64,000 nucleotides of DNA from Aeromicrobium yanjiei (GCF_009649075.1 NZ_CP045737.1:1116001-1180000), one strand, 5' to 3'. Shown: positions 33,058-42,579, numbered from the stretch's first letter. Numbers and translations are program-made. Notes: generated by a model not told the origin, from the letters alone.

Positions 33058-33552
33058 ATGAGCAAAGACATACAGATCACCTATGACTGCGCCGACCCCG
33101 CGGCCCTCGCGGCGTTCTGGGCCGAGGCGCTGGACTACGAGCTGCAGCCCCCGCCCGGGGGCTTCGAGACCTGGGAGGCAGCCCTCGCCGCGCTGGGGGT
33201 GCCGGAGAGCGAGTGGAACAGCCGGAGCGCGATCGTGCCTGCGGACGACGACGGCCCGCGGCTGTTCTTCCAGCGGGTGCCGGAGGGCAAGTCGGCCAAG
33301 AACCGCGTCCACCTCGACGTGCGCGTCGCACCCGGGCTCGCGGGGGACGAACGGATGGCGGCGCTGGAGACCGAGGCCGAGCGCCTCGGCGCCCTGGGTG
33401 CGACCCGGGCCTACCGGATCGATCCCAGCCCGCCCATGGAGGCCGGGTTCATCACGATGCACGACCGGAGGGCAACGAGTTCTGCCTCGATTGACGTGGG
33501 GCGGCGAGCCGGGGCCGGCCTGTCACCCCCGCACGGCACAATGGACGGGTGA
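33058..33552 (+). CDS. VOC (glyoxalase-like) family protein with C-terminal frameshift
   Basis: A small metalloprotein of the vicinal-oxygen-chelate superfamily: ITYDCADPAALAAFWAEAL at the start and VHLDVRV in the middle are typical. The family normally ends DPEGNEFCL, whose Glu binds metal. Here the frame reads MHDRRATSSASID, but one base to the side (stop at 33494) reads PEGNEFCLD. One missing C near 33465 explains this. As written the protein is 164 residues with about 30 unrelated ones at the end, overlapping recO by 4 bp. Either a recent mutation or a sequencing error. Confidence 0.75.
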   Translation: MSKDIQITYDCADPAALAAFWAEALDYELQPPPGGFETWEAALAALGVPESEWNSRSAIVPADDDGPRLFFQRVPEGKSAKNRVHLDVRVAPGLAGDERMAALETEAERLGALGATRAYRIDPSPPMEAGFITMHDRRATSSASIDVGRRAGAGLSPPHGTMDG

Positions 33553-34277
33553 GCCTCTACCGCGACACCGGCATCGTGCTGCGGGTCCACAAGCTGGGTG
33601 AAGCCGATCGCATCATCACGCTGCTGACCCGCGAGCGCGGTCTCGTGCGCGCCGTCGCCAAAGGTGTGCGCAAGACCACGTCGCGCTTCGGCGGTCGGCT
33701 CGAGCCGTTCATGCACGTCGACCTGCAGCTGGCCGAGGGGCGCTCGCTCGACATCATCACGCAGGCCGAGACGATCAACGCCTTCGCCCGCGACCTGGGC
33801 TCGGACTACGCCGCGTACACCGCCGGCACCGCGATGCTCGAGACCGCCGAGCGGCTCGTGCAGGAGGACGGTGAGCCCGCCGTCGCCCAGCTCCAGCTGC
33901 TCACCGGAGCGCTGCGCGCGCTCACCGAGCACCGCATGACCCCGGGCCTGATCCTCGACTCCTATCAGCTGCGTGCGCTGTCGATCGCGGGCTACGCGCC
34001 GACGTTCGACGGCTGCGCCCGCTGCGGCGAGGAGGGTCCCCACCGCAACTTCCACGCGGCGTCCGGCGGCATGCTGTGCGACGGCTGCCGGGTCACCGGC
34101 TCGGCCGCGCCGTCGCCGTTCACCGTCACGCTCCTCGCGGGCCTGCTGAGCGGCGACTGGGCCACGGTCGGCACGTCCGACGACCGGTCCCGGCGCGAGG
34201 CCAGCAGCATCATCAACGCCTATCTGTCCTGGCACCTCGAGCGCGGCCTGCGCTCGTTGAGCCACGTGGACCGGTGA
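33549..34277 (+). CDS. recO: DNA repair protein RecO
   Basis: A 242-residue recombination mediator acting with RecF/RecR. It has an N-terminal OB fold ([29 protein letters not shown]) and a C-terminal helical region containing a four-cysteine zinc site (CARCGEEG then CDGC). The start is a GTG 6 nt after CACAAT, a near-leaderless arrangement. Its stop overlaps uppS (GTGA), the conserved recO-uppS pair of actinobacteria. Confidence 0.95.
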   Translation: MSLYRDTGIVLRVHKLGEADRIITLLTRERGLVRAVAKGVRKTTSRFGGRLEPFMHVDLQLAEGRSLDIITQAETINAFARDLGSDYAAYTAGTAMLETAERLVQEDGEPAVAQLQLLTGALRALTEHRMTPGLILDSYQLRALSIAGYAPTFDGCARCGEEGPHRNFHAASGGMLCDGCRVTGSAAPSPFTVTLLAGLLSGDWATVGTSDDRSRREASSIINAYLSWHLERGLRSLSHVDR

Positions 34278-35038
34278 AGCGGGAGGTCCGCCGGCCCGTG
34301 CCGCACCCCTCGGGTGCCACGCCGCCGAGCATCCCGATCGAGCAGGTGCCGCGTCACGTCGCGATCGTCATGGACGGCAACGGGCGCTGGGCCAAGCAGC
34401 GTGGCCTGCCACGCACCGCAGGCCACGAGATGGGCGAGGCCGCACTGTTCGACGTCGTGGAGGGCGCGATCGAGATCGGCGTCAAGGCGATCTCCGCCTA
34501 CGCATTCTCCACCGAGAACTGGAAGCGCTCGCCCGACGAGGTGCGCTTCCTGATGGGCTTCAACCGCGACGTCATCCGCCGTCGCCGCGACGAGATGCAC
34601 GAGCTCGGCGTCCGCGTGCGGTGGGCCGGTCGGCGTCCGCGCCTGTGGCGCAGCGTCATCAAGGAGCTCGAGACCGCGGAGGAGCTCACCCGCGACAATG
34701 ACGTCCTGACGCTGACGATGTGCGTCAACTACGGCGGACGCGCCGAGATCGCCGATGCCGCCGCCGCCCTCGCCCGTGACGTCGCGGCCGGCCGGGTCAA
34801 CCCCGACAAGATCGACGAGAAGGTGTTCGCCCGCTATCTCGACGAGCCCGACATGGAGGACGTCGACCTGTTCTGGCGCACGTCGGGGGAGCAGCGCACC
34901 AGCAACTTCCTGCTGTGGCAGTCCGCGTACGCCGAGATGGTGTTCAGCGACATCGCCTGGCCCGACGTCGACCGCCGCGCCCTCTGGACCGCGATCGAGG
35001 AGTACGCCGCCCGCAACCGCCGCTACGGCAGCGCCTGA
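34274..35038 (+). CDS. uppS: Isoprenyl transferase (undecaprenyl/decaprenyl diphosphate synthase)
   Basis: A 254-residue cis-prenyltransferase making the polyprenyl lipid carrier for cell-wall synthesis. Catalytic D34 is in [16 protein letters not shown], the [15 protein letters not shown] motif and YAEMVF are intact. The start is a GTG overlapping the recO stop; the frame stays open upstream inside recO. In related genera this position encodes the long-chain Z-decaprenyl synthase. A perfect 12-bp hairpin follows 7 nt after the stop. Confidence 0.95.
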   Translation: MKREVRRPVPHPSGATPPSIPIEQVPRHVAIVMDGNGRWAKQRGLPRTAGHEMGEAALFDVVEGAIEIGVKAISAYAFSTENWKRSPDEVRFLMGFNRDVIRRRRDEMHELGVRVRWAGRRPRLWRSVIKELETAEELTRDNDVLTLTMCVNYGGRAEIADAAAALARDVAAGRVNPDKIDEKVFARYLDEPDMEDVDLFWRTSGEQRTSNFLLWQSAYAEMVFSDIAWPDVDRRALWTAIEEYAARNRRYGSA

Positions 35039-35045
35039 CCCGCCG

Positions 35046-35140
35046 CAGTTTCCCAGGAGAACCTGGGAAACTGTCACCTCACCCCTGTTGCAACGAGGGT
35101 GACGTGGCGGCAAAGGGGGATCTCCTGGGAATCAGCGGCG
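35046..35140. repeat. Palindromic ~90-bp repeat, copy 1
   Basis: Shares most of its ~90 bases with the segment 36538-36632. It is built of nested inverted repeats: CAGTTTCCCAGG-AGAA-CCTGGGAAACTG (35046-35073); CACCTCACCC/GGGTGACGTG around a central TTGCAA; and outer 11-bp ends TTCCCAGGAGA (35050-35060) and TCTCCTGGGAA (35121-35131). It lies between the 3' ends of uppS and MerR, so the first hairpin may also terminate both transcripts. It has no ORF. It resembles a REP/MITE-like element. Confidence 0.8.
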
Positions 35141-35147
35141 CCGGGCC

Positions 35148-35582
35148 CTACGGCCGCGCCTGGGCGATCGCAGCAGACCAGGTGCTCGAGCCGTCGAGGA
35201 CGTCCGCGATCGTGGCCCGGAAGCCGGGGCACCGGGTCATGTCGTGGGCCTCGCACTCGAATGCGTGCACCGCCATGGCGCGCGAGCGGCGCATCTCCTC
35301 CATCCGGCGGTCGAGATCGGCGAGGTGCTCCTGCAGCACCGCGTGACGCCTCGACCCGTGATCGTCGGCGAGCAGCACGCCGATCTGGTCAAGGGTCATC
35401 CCGGCCGCCTTGGAGCGCACGATCACGGCGATGCGCACGAGGTCGTCGTCGCCGTACAACCGGCGGTCCGCGCCGTCGCGGGCCGGTGCCAGCAGGCCTT
35501 TGTCCTCCCAGTGCCGCAGCACGTGGGTCTCCAGCCCGAACCGGGCCGCGGTGTCGCCGATCGATCGAAGGCTTGACTTCAT
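35148..35582 (-). CDS. MerR family transcriptional regulator
   Basis: A 144-residue regulator. The N-terminal winged helix (SIGDTAARFGLETHVLRHWEDKGLLAPAR, RRLYGDDDLVRI) is followed by a dimerisation coiled coil (about 78-105) and a C-terminal effector end with C110 and C118. The two cysteines could sense thiol stress or metal; this is inference. It is divergent from a thioredoxin-reductase-like gene, whose promoter overlaps the MerR start codon, so it probably controls that gene and itself. No ribosome binding site precedes the ATG. Confidence 0.9.
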   Translation of the reverse strand: MKSSLRSIGDTAARFGLETHVLRHWEDKGLLAPARDGADRRLYGDDDLVRIAVIVRSKAAGMTLDQIGVLLADDHGSRRHAVLQEHLADLDRRMEEMRRSRAMAVHAFECEAHDMTRCPGFRATIADVLDGSSTWSAAIAQARP

Positions 35583-35603
35583 GTTGACATGAACTCACAG
35601 AGT
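35573..35603 (+). promoter_or_regulatory. MerR-type promoter/operator of the reductase gene
   Basis: TTGACT (35573-35578) and CAGAGT (35598-35603) are separated by 19 bp, the over-long spacer typical of MerR-activated promoters. The spacer holds the palindrome TTCATGT-TG-ACATGAA (35578-35593), which also covers the MerR start codon. Confidence 0.65.
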
Positions 35604-35635
35604 GGGGGCTCAGGCAACCACCAAGGAGAACCACC

Positions 35636-36535
35636 ATGCTCGACACCATCGTCATCGGCGGCGGACCGGCCGGTCTGCAGTCCGCCCTCACGCTCGGCCG
35701 CATGCACCGGGACGTGCTGCTGCTCGACTCCGGCAGCTATCGCAACGGCACGGTCGAGCACATGCAGAACGTCATCACCCACGACGGCCGCGATCCCGCC
35801 GAGCTGCGGCTCCTGGCCCGGAAGGACCTCGCGGCGTACAGGACGGTCGAGCTCCGCGAGGCGTCTGCTGACATCGTGCGCCAGGCCGAGGACGGTTTCG
35901 AGGTCGTCGTGGGTGACGAGGTCCTGGCGAGCCGGACGATCATCCTGGCGACCGGCGTGCGCGACACGCTCCCGGACGTCCCCGGGGTCGCCGAGGCGTG
36001 GGGCCGGGAGATCGCGTCCTGCCCGTTCTGCCACGGGCACGAGCTCGCGGCAGGTCGCGTCGCGCTGCTCGGCGCCGGGCAGCAGAGCGCACACCTGGCC
36101 TCGCTGCTGGCGGGGCTCGGTGGAGAGCTCGTCGTGCTGGCGGACGGCGAGGTGCCGGACGACGACGTCGCCGCGAGGCTCGAGGCGCTCGCCGTCGACG
36201 TCAGCCCGGAGAAGGTGCAGCAGGTCGAGCGCGTCGACGGTGGCCTGCTGGTGCACCTCGACGGGGGCGAGGCCCTCGCCGTGCGCGGCATGTTCGTCGC
36301 CACCCGGATCAGCCAGTCGGCCCCCTTCGGCGAGCAGCTCGGCCTCGACCTGCTGCCGTCCGGGTGCATCGAGGTCGATGCGATGGGTCGTACGAGCCTC
36401 GCGGGGGTCCTCGCAGCGGGCGACCTGGCCCACGTCTCCGCCCTGCCCGGGCCCATGCCATCGGTCGCGGGCGCCATGTCCGCAGGGCTCACAGCCGCCG
36501 CCGTCTGCCACATGGAGCTGGCCCAGCGTGGTTGA
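35636..36535 (+). CDS. NAD(P)/FAD-dependent oxidoreductase, thioredoxin reductase-like
   Basis: A 299-residue flavoprotein. The FAD motif GGGPAG is at 8-13, the redox pair C129-x2-C132 (CPFCHG) is in the NAD(P) domain as in thioredoxin reductases, and AAGDLAH near the end contacts the flavin. The NADPH-binding GAGQQSAHLA segment differs from canonical TrxB, so the partner may be a different disulfide. AAGGAG lies 8 nt before the ATG. It is divergent from, and probably activated by, the MerR protein. Confidence 0.88.
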   Translation: MLDTIVIGGGPAGLQSALTLGRMHRDVLLLDSGSYRNGTVEHMQNVITHDGRDPAELRLLARKDLAAYRTVELREASADIVRQAEDGFEVVVGDEVLASRTIILATGVRDTLPDVPGVAEAWGREIASCPFCHGHELAAGRVALLGAGQQSAHLASLLAGLGGELVVLADGEVPDDDVAARLEALAVDVSPEKVQQVERVDGGLLVHLDGGEALAVRGMFVATRISQSAPFGEQLGLDLLPSGCIEVDAMGRTSLAGVLAAGDLAHVSALPGPMPSVAGAMSAGLTAAAVCHMELAQRG

Positions 36536-36537
36536 CG

Positions 36538-36632
36538 CGCGGGGGAGGAGAACCCCGGAACCTGCCACGTCACCCCTGTTGCAACGAGGGTGACGTGTCG
36601 GGAAAGGGGGATCTCCTGGGAATCAGCGGCGG
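36538..36632. repeat. Palindromic ~90-bp repeat, copy 2
   Basis: Aligns without gaps to copy 1 at an offset of 1491 bp. The stretch from GTCACCC (36570) through TGTTGCAACGAGGGTGACGTG to TCTCCTGGGAATCAGCGGCG is almost identical. The central inverted repeat is perfect here (CACGTCACCC/GGGTGACGTG), while the left hairpin is changed to GGGG-AGGAGAA-CCCC. It lies between the reductase stop and the lipoprotein promoter. Together the copies bracket the MerR/reductase pair as direct repeats. Confidence 0.8.
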
Positions 36633-36677
36633 CGCAGCAGCCGGGACAGGGCAGCGAGTCGCTGTTAGCCTCTGCGC

Positions 36678-37226
36678 ATGAGACGCGTGATGGTGAGCGT
36701 CCTCGGGGTGCTGCTGCTGGTCAGCGCGTGCGGGTCGTCGGGCGGCGGCAGCGACGAGGACAACGGCGAAGGTGGCAAGAAGGTGTCGTACGAGTCGGTG
36801 AAGTCCTCGGTCGATGACCTGACGGCGAAGATCCTCCCAGCACTTGCCTCGGGCTTGGACGGAGAGTTCCCACTCGTCCGCGGAAAGTTCACCGAGTGCG
36901 GCGTCGGGCCCAACAACCAGAAGTACTCGGTGCGCGGGGAGCTGCACTCGCAGGTCGACGACAATGCCGAGGCGGCGGAGAGCATCCGTGCCGTGCTGAC
37001 CGATGCCGGTCTCGACGTCGAGATCACCGATGACCAGACGGTCAAGGGCACGATCGACGGGACGGATGTCGTCGTGCTGTCGAGCAGCGGGCGATCGGTG
37101 GGCGGGGTCATGATCCGGTCGTTCAGCCTCGATTCGGAGTGCCAGTGGTACTCCGAAGGCGATGCGGAAGCGATGCGGAAGATCGCTCCCAATGAGTACG
37201 GAAGCCCCGTGACCGGAGCCTCCTGA
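36678..37226 (+). CDS. Putative lipoprotein
   Basis: A 182-residue secreted lipoprotein. The signal peptide (1-17) ends in a lipobox L-V-S-A-C18, followed by a Gly/Ser-rich linker. The rest is unknown, with two further cysteines that could form a disulfide. The ATG follows TAGCCT by 6 nt, a near-leaderless promoter. It precedes the WXG-like/DUF1023 genes and may belong to the same functional unit, but has its own gap (40 bp) before the next gene. Confidence 0.75.
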   Translation: MRRVMVSVLGVLLLVSACGSSGGGSDEDNGEGGKKVSYESVKSSVDDLTAKILPALASGLDGEFPLVRGKFTECGVGPNNQKYSVRGELHSQVDDNAEAAESIRAVLTDAGLDVEITDDQTVKGTIDGTDVVVLSSSGRSVGGVMIRSFSLDSECQWYSEGDAEAMRKIAPNEYGSPVTGAS

Positions 37227-37266
37227 ACCCTCGACCGTTGGCCTGACAGGCTGTTACGGTCAGCGC

Positions 37267-37788
37267 ATGAGACGCGCCGACGAAGGCGTCCTCGGGGGCG
37301 AACCGCTCTTCCGGGTCCTGCGCGAGCAGCACCCGGATGTCGATCTGGTGATCCTGCCTCCGGTGGACGCCGCCCAGCCCGAACAGTCCCTTGCCGCAGC
37401 ACCGGACGTCGCCACGACCGTCCGCGCCGCCCGGGCGGCGCTGGACGGCTTGCTCGAGGCGATCGGCCACCCGGACCCCGACGCCCGGCACGAGGCATGG
37501 CGCTTCGAGAACTCGGCATTCGTCCGCACATTTGTCGTCCGCGCCTCGCTGCGGGGTCTGCCCGAGGGCGAGGCCGTCCCGCTCCTGCGCCGCATCGGTG
37601 ACACCCTCCTGGCCCAGGGCTGGGACGCCCGCGCGGTCGTGGACCGACCGGCAGAGCTGCTTGCCAGCGATGGACGTCATCTGCTCGACGCCGAGGTCGC
37701 CGCAGGATCGATCGACCTCCGGCTGGAGTCGATGAGCCTTGCCGCCGCGCCGGAGACGATCGACGCCGTCACGGAGACGCTGCGATGA
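37267..37788 (+). CDS. Hypothetical protein of WXG/DUF1023 operon
   Basis: A 173-residue cytosolic protein I do not recognise, with no signal peptide, membrane segment or cysteine. TACGGT lies 6 nt before the ATG, a near-leaderless promoter. Its stop overlaps the next start (ATGA), so it is translationally coupled to the WXG-like protein. A chaperone or immunity role for the downstream hydrolase is a guess from position only. Confidence 0.65.
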   Translation: MRRADEGVLGGEPLFRVLREQHPDVDLVILPPVDAAQPEQSLAAAPDVATTVRAARAALDGLLEAIGHPDPDARHEAWRFENSAFVRTFVVRASLRGLPEGEAVPLLRRIGDTLLAQGWDARAVVDRPAELLASDGRHLLDAEVAAGSIDLRLESMSLAAAPETIDAVTETLR

Positions 37789-38153
37789 GCTTCGTCGTGT
37801 GGACCGCCGCGCTGACCCGGGCAGCCGCGGGCTGGGACGATCAGGCCGAGGCACTGTCGCAGGCGCAGTCCAGCCTCAACAAGGTCGACCCCGAGCTGCT
37901 GGGCAGCCGTGTGTCGAGCGCCGCGACGGCGTTCCTCGAGACCTGGCGCACGGAGATCAAGGACCGGGTGGCCACGGCCGAGGCTCACGCAGACGCCCTG
38001 CGCACGAGTGTGGGCAGCTACCAGCAGGCGGACGACAGGGCCGTCCAGGACCTGCAACGGCTGCTGCCGTGGGACGACCGTGGCGTCGAGCCCGGCCCGC
38101 TCCCGCCGGTCCTCGCGCCCAGGACCCTGCCCGGCGTGGCGATGCCGCAATGA
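37785..38153 (+). CDS. WXG100-like small helical protein
   Basis: A 122-residue protein, mostly alpha-helical up to about residue 90 with a proline-rich tail. Size, helical hairpin shape and tryptophans (AAGWDDQAEAL; AFLETWRTEI) resemble ESX/WXG100 partners, though the exact W-x-G turn is not clear. Both ends overlap neighbours by 4 bp, placing it between an unknown gene and the DUF1023 hydrolase. A role as secretion partner of that hydrolase is inference. Confidence 0.6.
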   Translation: MSFVVWTAALTRAAAGWDDQAEALSQAQSSLNKVDPELLGSRVSSAATAFLETWRTEIKDRVATAEAHADALRTSVGSYQQADDRAVQDLQRLLPWDDRGVEPGPLPPVLAPRTLPGVAMPQ

Positions 38154-40024
38154 CCGTCCACATCCCTGACCAGGTCGCCGTCATCCCCGAGATGGAGGTC
38201 GACCAAGGTGCCAAGGCGGTCACCGACCAGCTGCGCGCCACAGCGACCAAGACGGCGGACGTCGGCTCCTGGTCCGCTGAGAACGGCGCTCCCGATGGCT
38301 GGTCCGGCGATGCGGCCGAGGCGGCCAACCACGCCATGACGACCTTCAGCACGGCGGTCGACGCCGTCACGGCGGCGTTCACGACGGTCGCGGCCGCCTG
38401 TGACGCGTACGTCTCGCAGCTCGCCGTCCTGGCTGGTCAACGGCTCGACATGATGGAGACCCGGTCCGGGATCAACATCGACATCCAGACCTTGGTCGAT
38501 CTCGTGAACTCCTCCGACGTCGAGGACGAGCCCGAGCTCCAGGTGCGGGCCGACGCGCTCAAGGCCCGCGTGACCCGGCTCGACGAGCGGCGGATCGCGT
38601 GGGAGGCGCGGGTCACGGCGAACGAGGACAAGCTCGTCGCGGCGTTCCGCTCGGCCGACACCGTGGGCGAGGGACGTGCACTCAGCACCAGCTCCGACCG
38701 GCCCGACGTGGACGCCCTCAACCGCGAGCTCGAGCAGAAGAACGGCGACCCGAAGGCGATCAATGCGTGGTGGATGGCGCTGACGCCCGCCGAGCGCGAG
38801 GCGCTGAAGATCGACAATCCCGATGCCGTCGGCAACACCGACGGCATCCCCGTGGATGACCGTGACGAGGCCAACCGGGCGTCCATGACGCGCGACATCG
38901 ATCGGCTCCACGGGCTGGACAAGGAGCGCGAGCTCACGCCGGAGGAGCAGCAGCTGCTCAAGAACGCCGAGGCCGCGCGTGACGCGATCGACGCCGGAGC
39001 GACCGTCACCGATCCGTCCACGGGGCTGCCGGTCGACAGCAATCTCATCCTCTACCAGCCCGAGGCGATCCACGGCGATGGTGCCGCAGCAGTCGCCTAC
39101 GGCAACCCCGACACGGCCGACAACACCTCGGTCGTCGTGCCAGGCATCATGAACACGATGGCATCGCTCGGCGCCAACGGGGAGAGCGCCCTCGACCTGT
39201 TTGCCCAGGCGAACAAGGCCGATCCTGGTGCGTCGAACGCCACGATCGCCTGGATCGGTTACGACTCGCCCGACTTCGACATGAGTCAGGCCAAGGATCC
39301 GGTCAACGCGATCGACATGGCGATGGTGAGCAACGAGGAGTTCGCCGAGGCGGGCGGCAAGCGGCTCTCGGCCTTCGTCGACGGTCTGCGGGCGTCCGAC
39401 ACCGGCGACCAGTCGCACCTGACCGTGATCGGGCACAGCTACGGCTCCACCACGGTGGCGCACGCCGCCCACGACGGCCTCGCGGCCGACGACCTCGTGC
39501 TGCTCGGCAGCCCAGGCGCGGGAGGCGACGCCCACGACGTGAGCGATCTCAACATGGGCGAGGGGCACGTCTACGTCGGTTCGCGCGACGAGGACTTCGT
39601 CACGTGGCTCGGCGGCGACACCCGTCTGGGTCTGGGGGAGGACCCGTCCCAGTCCTCGTTCGGCGCAGACCGCATCGACGTCGGCAACGGTGAGAGCTTC
39701 CACGCCGAGGACATCGGTGGGCAGGGGCTCAACAACCACACCTCGTACTTCGACCCGGGCAGCGAGTCCCTCGAGAACATCGCCGACATCACGGTCGGCA
39801 ACGATCCGGAGACGATCGACGGTCGCGACCAGCCGGCGCGCGACTACCTGACCGACTACGCCAAGGACGAGGGGATCTATTACGGCAACCAGGTGTACGA
39901 CAAGTACGTCGACCCGGTGGTCGACGGGGCCCGCGACGCCATCGACACCGCGAGCGACGTCCTGGAGAACACCGGCCGACTGCTGAGCCCGCCCATGCCG
40001 TCGTTCGGGGGCATGTTCGGCTGA
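38150..40024 (+). CDS. WXG-like domain fused to DUF1023 alpha/beta hydrolase
   Basis: A 624-residue two-part protein. Residues about 1-170 are helical with a W51-S-G53 turn as in WXG100 proteins; about 290-560 is a DUF1023 alpha/beta hydrolase with nucleophile S430 in GHSYGS, a likely acid at D480/D482 and His at H530. A charged linker joins them. It has no signal peptide, so any export would be by a type VII-like route. The start ATG overlaps the preceding stop by 4 bp. Substrate (lipid or peptide ester) unknown. Confidence 0.82.
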   Translation: MTVHIPDQVAVIPEMEVDQGAKAVTDQLRATATKTADVGSWSAENGAPDGWSGDAAEAANHAMTTFSTAVDAVTAAFTTVAAACDAYVSQLAVLAGQRLDMMETRSGINIDIQTLVDLVNSSDVEDEPELQVRADALKARVTRLDERRIAWEARVTANEDKLVAAFRSADTVGEGRALSTSSDRPDVDALNRELEQKNGDPKAINAWWMALTPAEREALKIDNPDAVGNTDGIPVDDRDEANRASMTRDIDRLHGLDKERELTPEEQQLLKNAEAARDAIDAGATVTDPSTGLPVDSNLILYQPEAIHGDGAAAVAYGNPDTADNTSVVVPGIMNTMASLGANGESALDLFAQANKADPGASNATIAWIGYDSPDFDMSQAKDPVNAIDMAMVSNEEFAEAGGKRLSAFVDGLRASDTGDQSHLTVIGHSYGSTTVAHAAHDGLAADDLVLLGSPGAGGDAHDVSDLNMGEGHVYVGSRDEDFVTWLGGDTRLGLGEDPSQSSFGADRIDVGNGESFHAEDIGGQGLNNHTSYFDPGSESLENIADITVGNDPETIDGRDQPARDYLTDYAKDEGIYYGNQVYDKYVDPVVDGARDAIDTASDVLENTGRLLSPPMPSFGGMFG

Positions 40025-40073
40025 GTGACGGGTGGGGAGCTCTTCCGCCGACGGGCATGTCGCCCGACAGCGA

Positions 40074-40079
40074 TAGGCT
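40074..40079 (+). promoter_or_regulatory. -10 box of a probable leaderless promoter (FAH gene)
   Basis: TAGGCT ends exactly 7 nt before the ATG at 40087; there is no Shine-Dalgarno sequence. It supports the shorter of the possible starts. Confidence 0.6.
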
Positions 40080-40086
40080 GGGCCAT

Positions 40087-40869
40087 ATGCGCATCGCCAG
40101 ATTTGCCGGGGACGACGATCCTCGTTTCGGAGTCATCGGGGACGACAACGGAGTCCCCACCATCGCTGTCCTGAACGGCGATCCGCTCTACGCCGGGCTC
40201 AACCTCAGCGGTCAGAAGATCCCGCTGGCGGACGTCCGCCTGCTCGCGCCGGTCATCCCGCGCAGCAAGGTCGTGTGTGTGGGCAAGAACTACGCCAAGC
40301 ACGCCGCGGAGATGGGCGGGGAGGTGCCCGAGGAGCCGCTGATCTTCCTCAAGCCCAACACGAGCGTCATCGGCCCGGGCGACCCCATCTTCTACCCCGA
40401 GCAGAGCAGCAACGTGCACTTCGAGGGTGAGCTCGCGGTCGTCATCGGCCGCATCTGCAAGGACGTGTCCGTCGAGGACGCGCCCAAGGTGATCTTCGGC
40501 TACACCGTCGCCAACGACGTCACGGCCCGCGACCTGCAGGCCAAGGACGGCCAATGGGCGCGCGCCAAGGGCTTCGACACGTTCTGCCCGCTCGGCCCCT
40601 GGATCGAGACCGACTTCGATCCCTCGAACGTCCGCGTGACGACCGAGCTCGGCGGCGAGCTCAAGCAGGACGGGCGTACGTCGGACATGGTCTTCACCGT
40701 GCCCGACGTCATCGCGTACGTGTCGTCGTTCATGACGCTCCTGCCCGGCGACGTGATCCTCACCGGCACCCCTGACGGTGTCGGTCCCATGGAGGTCGGC
40801 GACTCGGTCAGCGTGTCGATCGAAGGCCTCGGAACTCTGACGAACTCGGTGGTGTCCCGCAATGACTGA
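40087..40869 (+). CDS. Fumarylacetoacetate hydrolase family protein
   Basis: A 260-residue FAH-superfamily enzyme. [29 protein letters not shown], the metal-binding [11 protein letters not shown] and [14 protein letters not shown], and [10 protein letters not shown] are all present. Family members hydrolyse or decarboxylate 2-oxo acids, for example acylpyruvate or oxaloacetate-type substrates; the substrate is not evident here. In actinobacteria this gene is regularly placed just before gltX, which it overlaps by 8 bp, so it is likely a housekeeping metabolite-repair enzyme. Confidence 0.88.
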   Translation: MRIARFAGDDDPRFGVIGDDNGVPTIAVLNGDPLYAGLNLSGQKIPLADVRLLAPVIPRSKVVCVGKNYAKHAAEMGGEVPEEPLIFLKPNTSVIGPGDPIFYPEQSSNVHFEGELAVVIGRICKDVSVEDAPKVIFGYTVANDVTARDLQAKDGQWARAKGFDTFCPLGPWIETDFDPSNVRVTTELGGELKQDGRTSDMVFTVPDVIAYVSSFMTLLPGDVILTGTPDGVGPMEVGDSVSVSIEGLGTLTNSVVSRND

Positions 40870-42370
40870 CCTGACCAGCACGACCGGCACGCGACCGGTC
40901 GTCGCCCGCTTCTGCCCGTCCCCGACCGGCAACCCGCACGTCGGCATGGCCCGCACGGCCCTGTTCAGCTGGGCGTTCGCCCGCCACCACGGTGGGAAGT
41001 TCGTCTTCCGCATCGAGGACACCGACACCTCACGCGACAACGAGGAGTCGTACCACCTGCTCGTCGAGGTCATGAAGTGGCTGGGGCTGGACTGGGACGA
41101 GGGACCCGAGGTCGGGGGACCGCACGGACCGTACCGCCAGTCCGAGCGCATGGACATCTACGCCGACGTGGCCCAGCGCCTGCTCGACGCGGGCTTCGCC
41201 TACAAGGCCTACGACACCGCCGAGGAGCTCGAGCAGCGCCGCAACGCGGCCAGGGCGGCCGGCAAGCCCAGCGGCTACGACGGTCTGCACCGCGACCTCA
41301 CGCTCGAGCAGCAGGCCGCGTACGAGGCGGAGGGGCGCGAGCCGGTCATCCGGTTCAAGATGCCCGAGCGCACGTACACGTTCACCGACCTCGTGCGCGG
41401 TGAGATCACCTTCGACTCGGCCAACGTGCAGGACTACGTCCTCGTGCGGGCCAACGGACAGCCGCTGTACACGCTGACCAACCCCACCGACGACGCGATG
41501 ATGGGCATCACCCACGTGCTGCGCGGCGAGGACCTGCTGAGCTCGACGCCGCGCCAGATCGCGCTGTACGAGGCGTTCGCGGAGATCGGCGTGGGCGGCG
41601 GCTTCACCCCCGAGTTCGGCCACCTTCCGTTCGTGATGGGGGAGGGCAACCGCAAGCTGTCCAAGCGCGATCCCGAGTCCAATCTGCTCGACTACAAGCC
41701 CAAGGGCTTCCTGCCCGAGGGTCTGCTCAACTACATGGCGTTGCTCGGCTGGTCGATCGCCGAGGACCGCGACGTGTTCTCGCTCGAGGAGATGGTGGAG
41801 GCCTTCGAGATCGGACGGGTCAACCCCAACCCCGCTCGGTTCGACATCAAGAAGGCCGAGGCGATCAACGGATCGCACGTACGGCTGCTGACCGACGAGC
41901 AGCTGCGCGAGCGCCTCACGCCGTACTTCCAGGAGGCCGGCCTGATCGACGAGACGCCCACGGTGTCCCAGATGGGCACCCTCGCGGCGGCGACGCCGCT
42001 CGTCCACGAGCGGATCACCCTGCTGACCGAGGCCGTCGACATGCTGCGCTTCCTGTTCGTCTCCGACGACGAGTTCGTGGTCGATGCGGCGGACGCGGCC
42101 AAGAACCTCGACGCGTCCGGTCTCGAGGTCGTCCGGGCGGCTCGTGACGCGCTCGACGCGATCCCCGGGGCCGCGGAATGGACGACCGGCACGATCGAGG
42201 GGGCCCTCCGCACGACCCTCATCGACGGCATGGGGCTCAAGCCGCGGCTCGCATTCGGCCCGGTTCGCGTTGCGGTGACGGGAAGTCGCATCTCCCCGCC
42301 GCTGTTCGAGTCGCTCGAGCTGCTGGGTCACCGCAAGACCATCGCGCGCCTCGATGCGGCCTTGGGGTGA
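40862..42370 (+). CDS. gltX: Glutamyl-tRNA synthetase
   Basis: A 502-residue class I synthetase. The HIGH-type motif is HVG at 26-28 (SPTGNPHVG), the KMSKS-type motif is KLSKR, and RIEDTD, LRGEDLL and a C-terminal anticodon-binding helical domain are present. As in other actinobacteria it is probably non-discriminating and also charges tRNA-Gln for amidation; that is inference. Fittingly, tRNA-Gln and tRNA-Glu genes follow. It overlaps the FAH gene by 8 bp. Confidence 0.97.
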   Translation: MTDLTSTTGTRPVVARFCPSPTGNPHVGMARTALFSWAFARHHGGKFVFRIEDTDTSRDNEESYHLLVEVMKWLGLDWDEGPEVGGPHGPYRQSERMDIYADVAQRLLDAGFAYKAYDTAEELEQRRNAARAAGKPSGYDGLHRDLTLEQQAAYEAEGREPVIRFKMPERTYTFTDLVRGEITFDSANVQDYVLVRANGQPLYTLTNPTDDAMMGITHVLRGEDLLSSTPRQIALYEAFAEIGVGGGFTPEFGHLPFVMGEGNRKLSKRDPESNLLDYKPKGFLPEGLLNYMALLGWSIAEDRDVFSLEEMVEAFEIGRVNPNPARFDIKKAEAINGSHVRLLTDEQLRERLTPYFQEAGLIDETPTVSQMGTLAAATPLVHERITLLTEAVDMLRFLFVSDDEFVVDAADAAKNLDASGLEVVRAARDALDAIPGAAEWTTGTIEGALRTTLIDGMGLKPRLAFGPVRVAVTGSRISPPLFESLELLGHRKTIARLDAALG

Positions 42371-42439
42371 GCCCGGTTTGAGTGCCGGGAGGTGCGTCAG
42401 GTAAAGTTTGACCTCGGTTCGGACAGCGTCCGAAACCGG

Positions 42440-42511
42440 TGGGATATGGTGTAATTGGCAACACAGCGGTTTCTGGTACCGCCATTCTAGGTTCGAGTCC
42501 TAGTATCCCAG
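42440..42511 (+). tRNA. tRNA-Gln (anticodon CTG)
   Basis: The cloverleaf folds: acceptor TGGGATA/TATCCCA, D arm GTGT/ACAC, anticodon stem GCGGT/ACCGC with loop TTCTGGT (anticodon CTG), and T arm CTAGG-TTCGAGT-CCTAG. The discriminator is G. CCA is not encoded. Confidence 0.96.
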
Positions 42512-42579
42512 CGACACCCTCCGAACAGCTCGAACAAGGGCTTTGGTAGGGTTTCATCCGGTCGAGAGACCAACTCCAT

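Noticed and set aside
35046..36632. The two ~90-bp repeats as ends of an IS element
   Set aside because: They are in direct, not inverted, orientation and no transposase lies between them.
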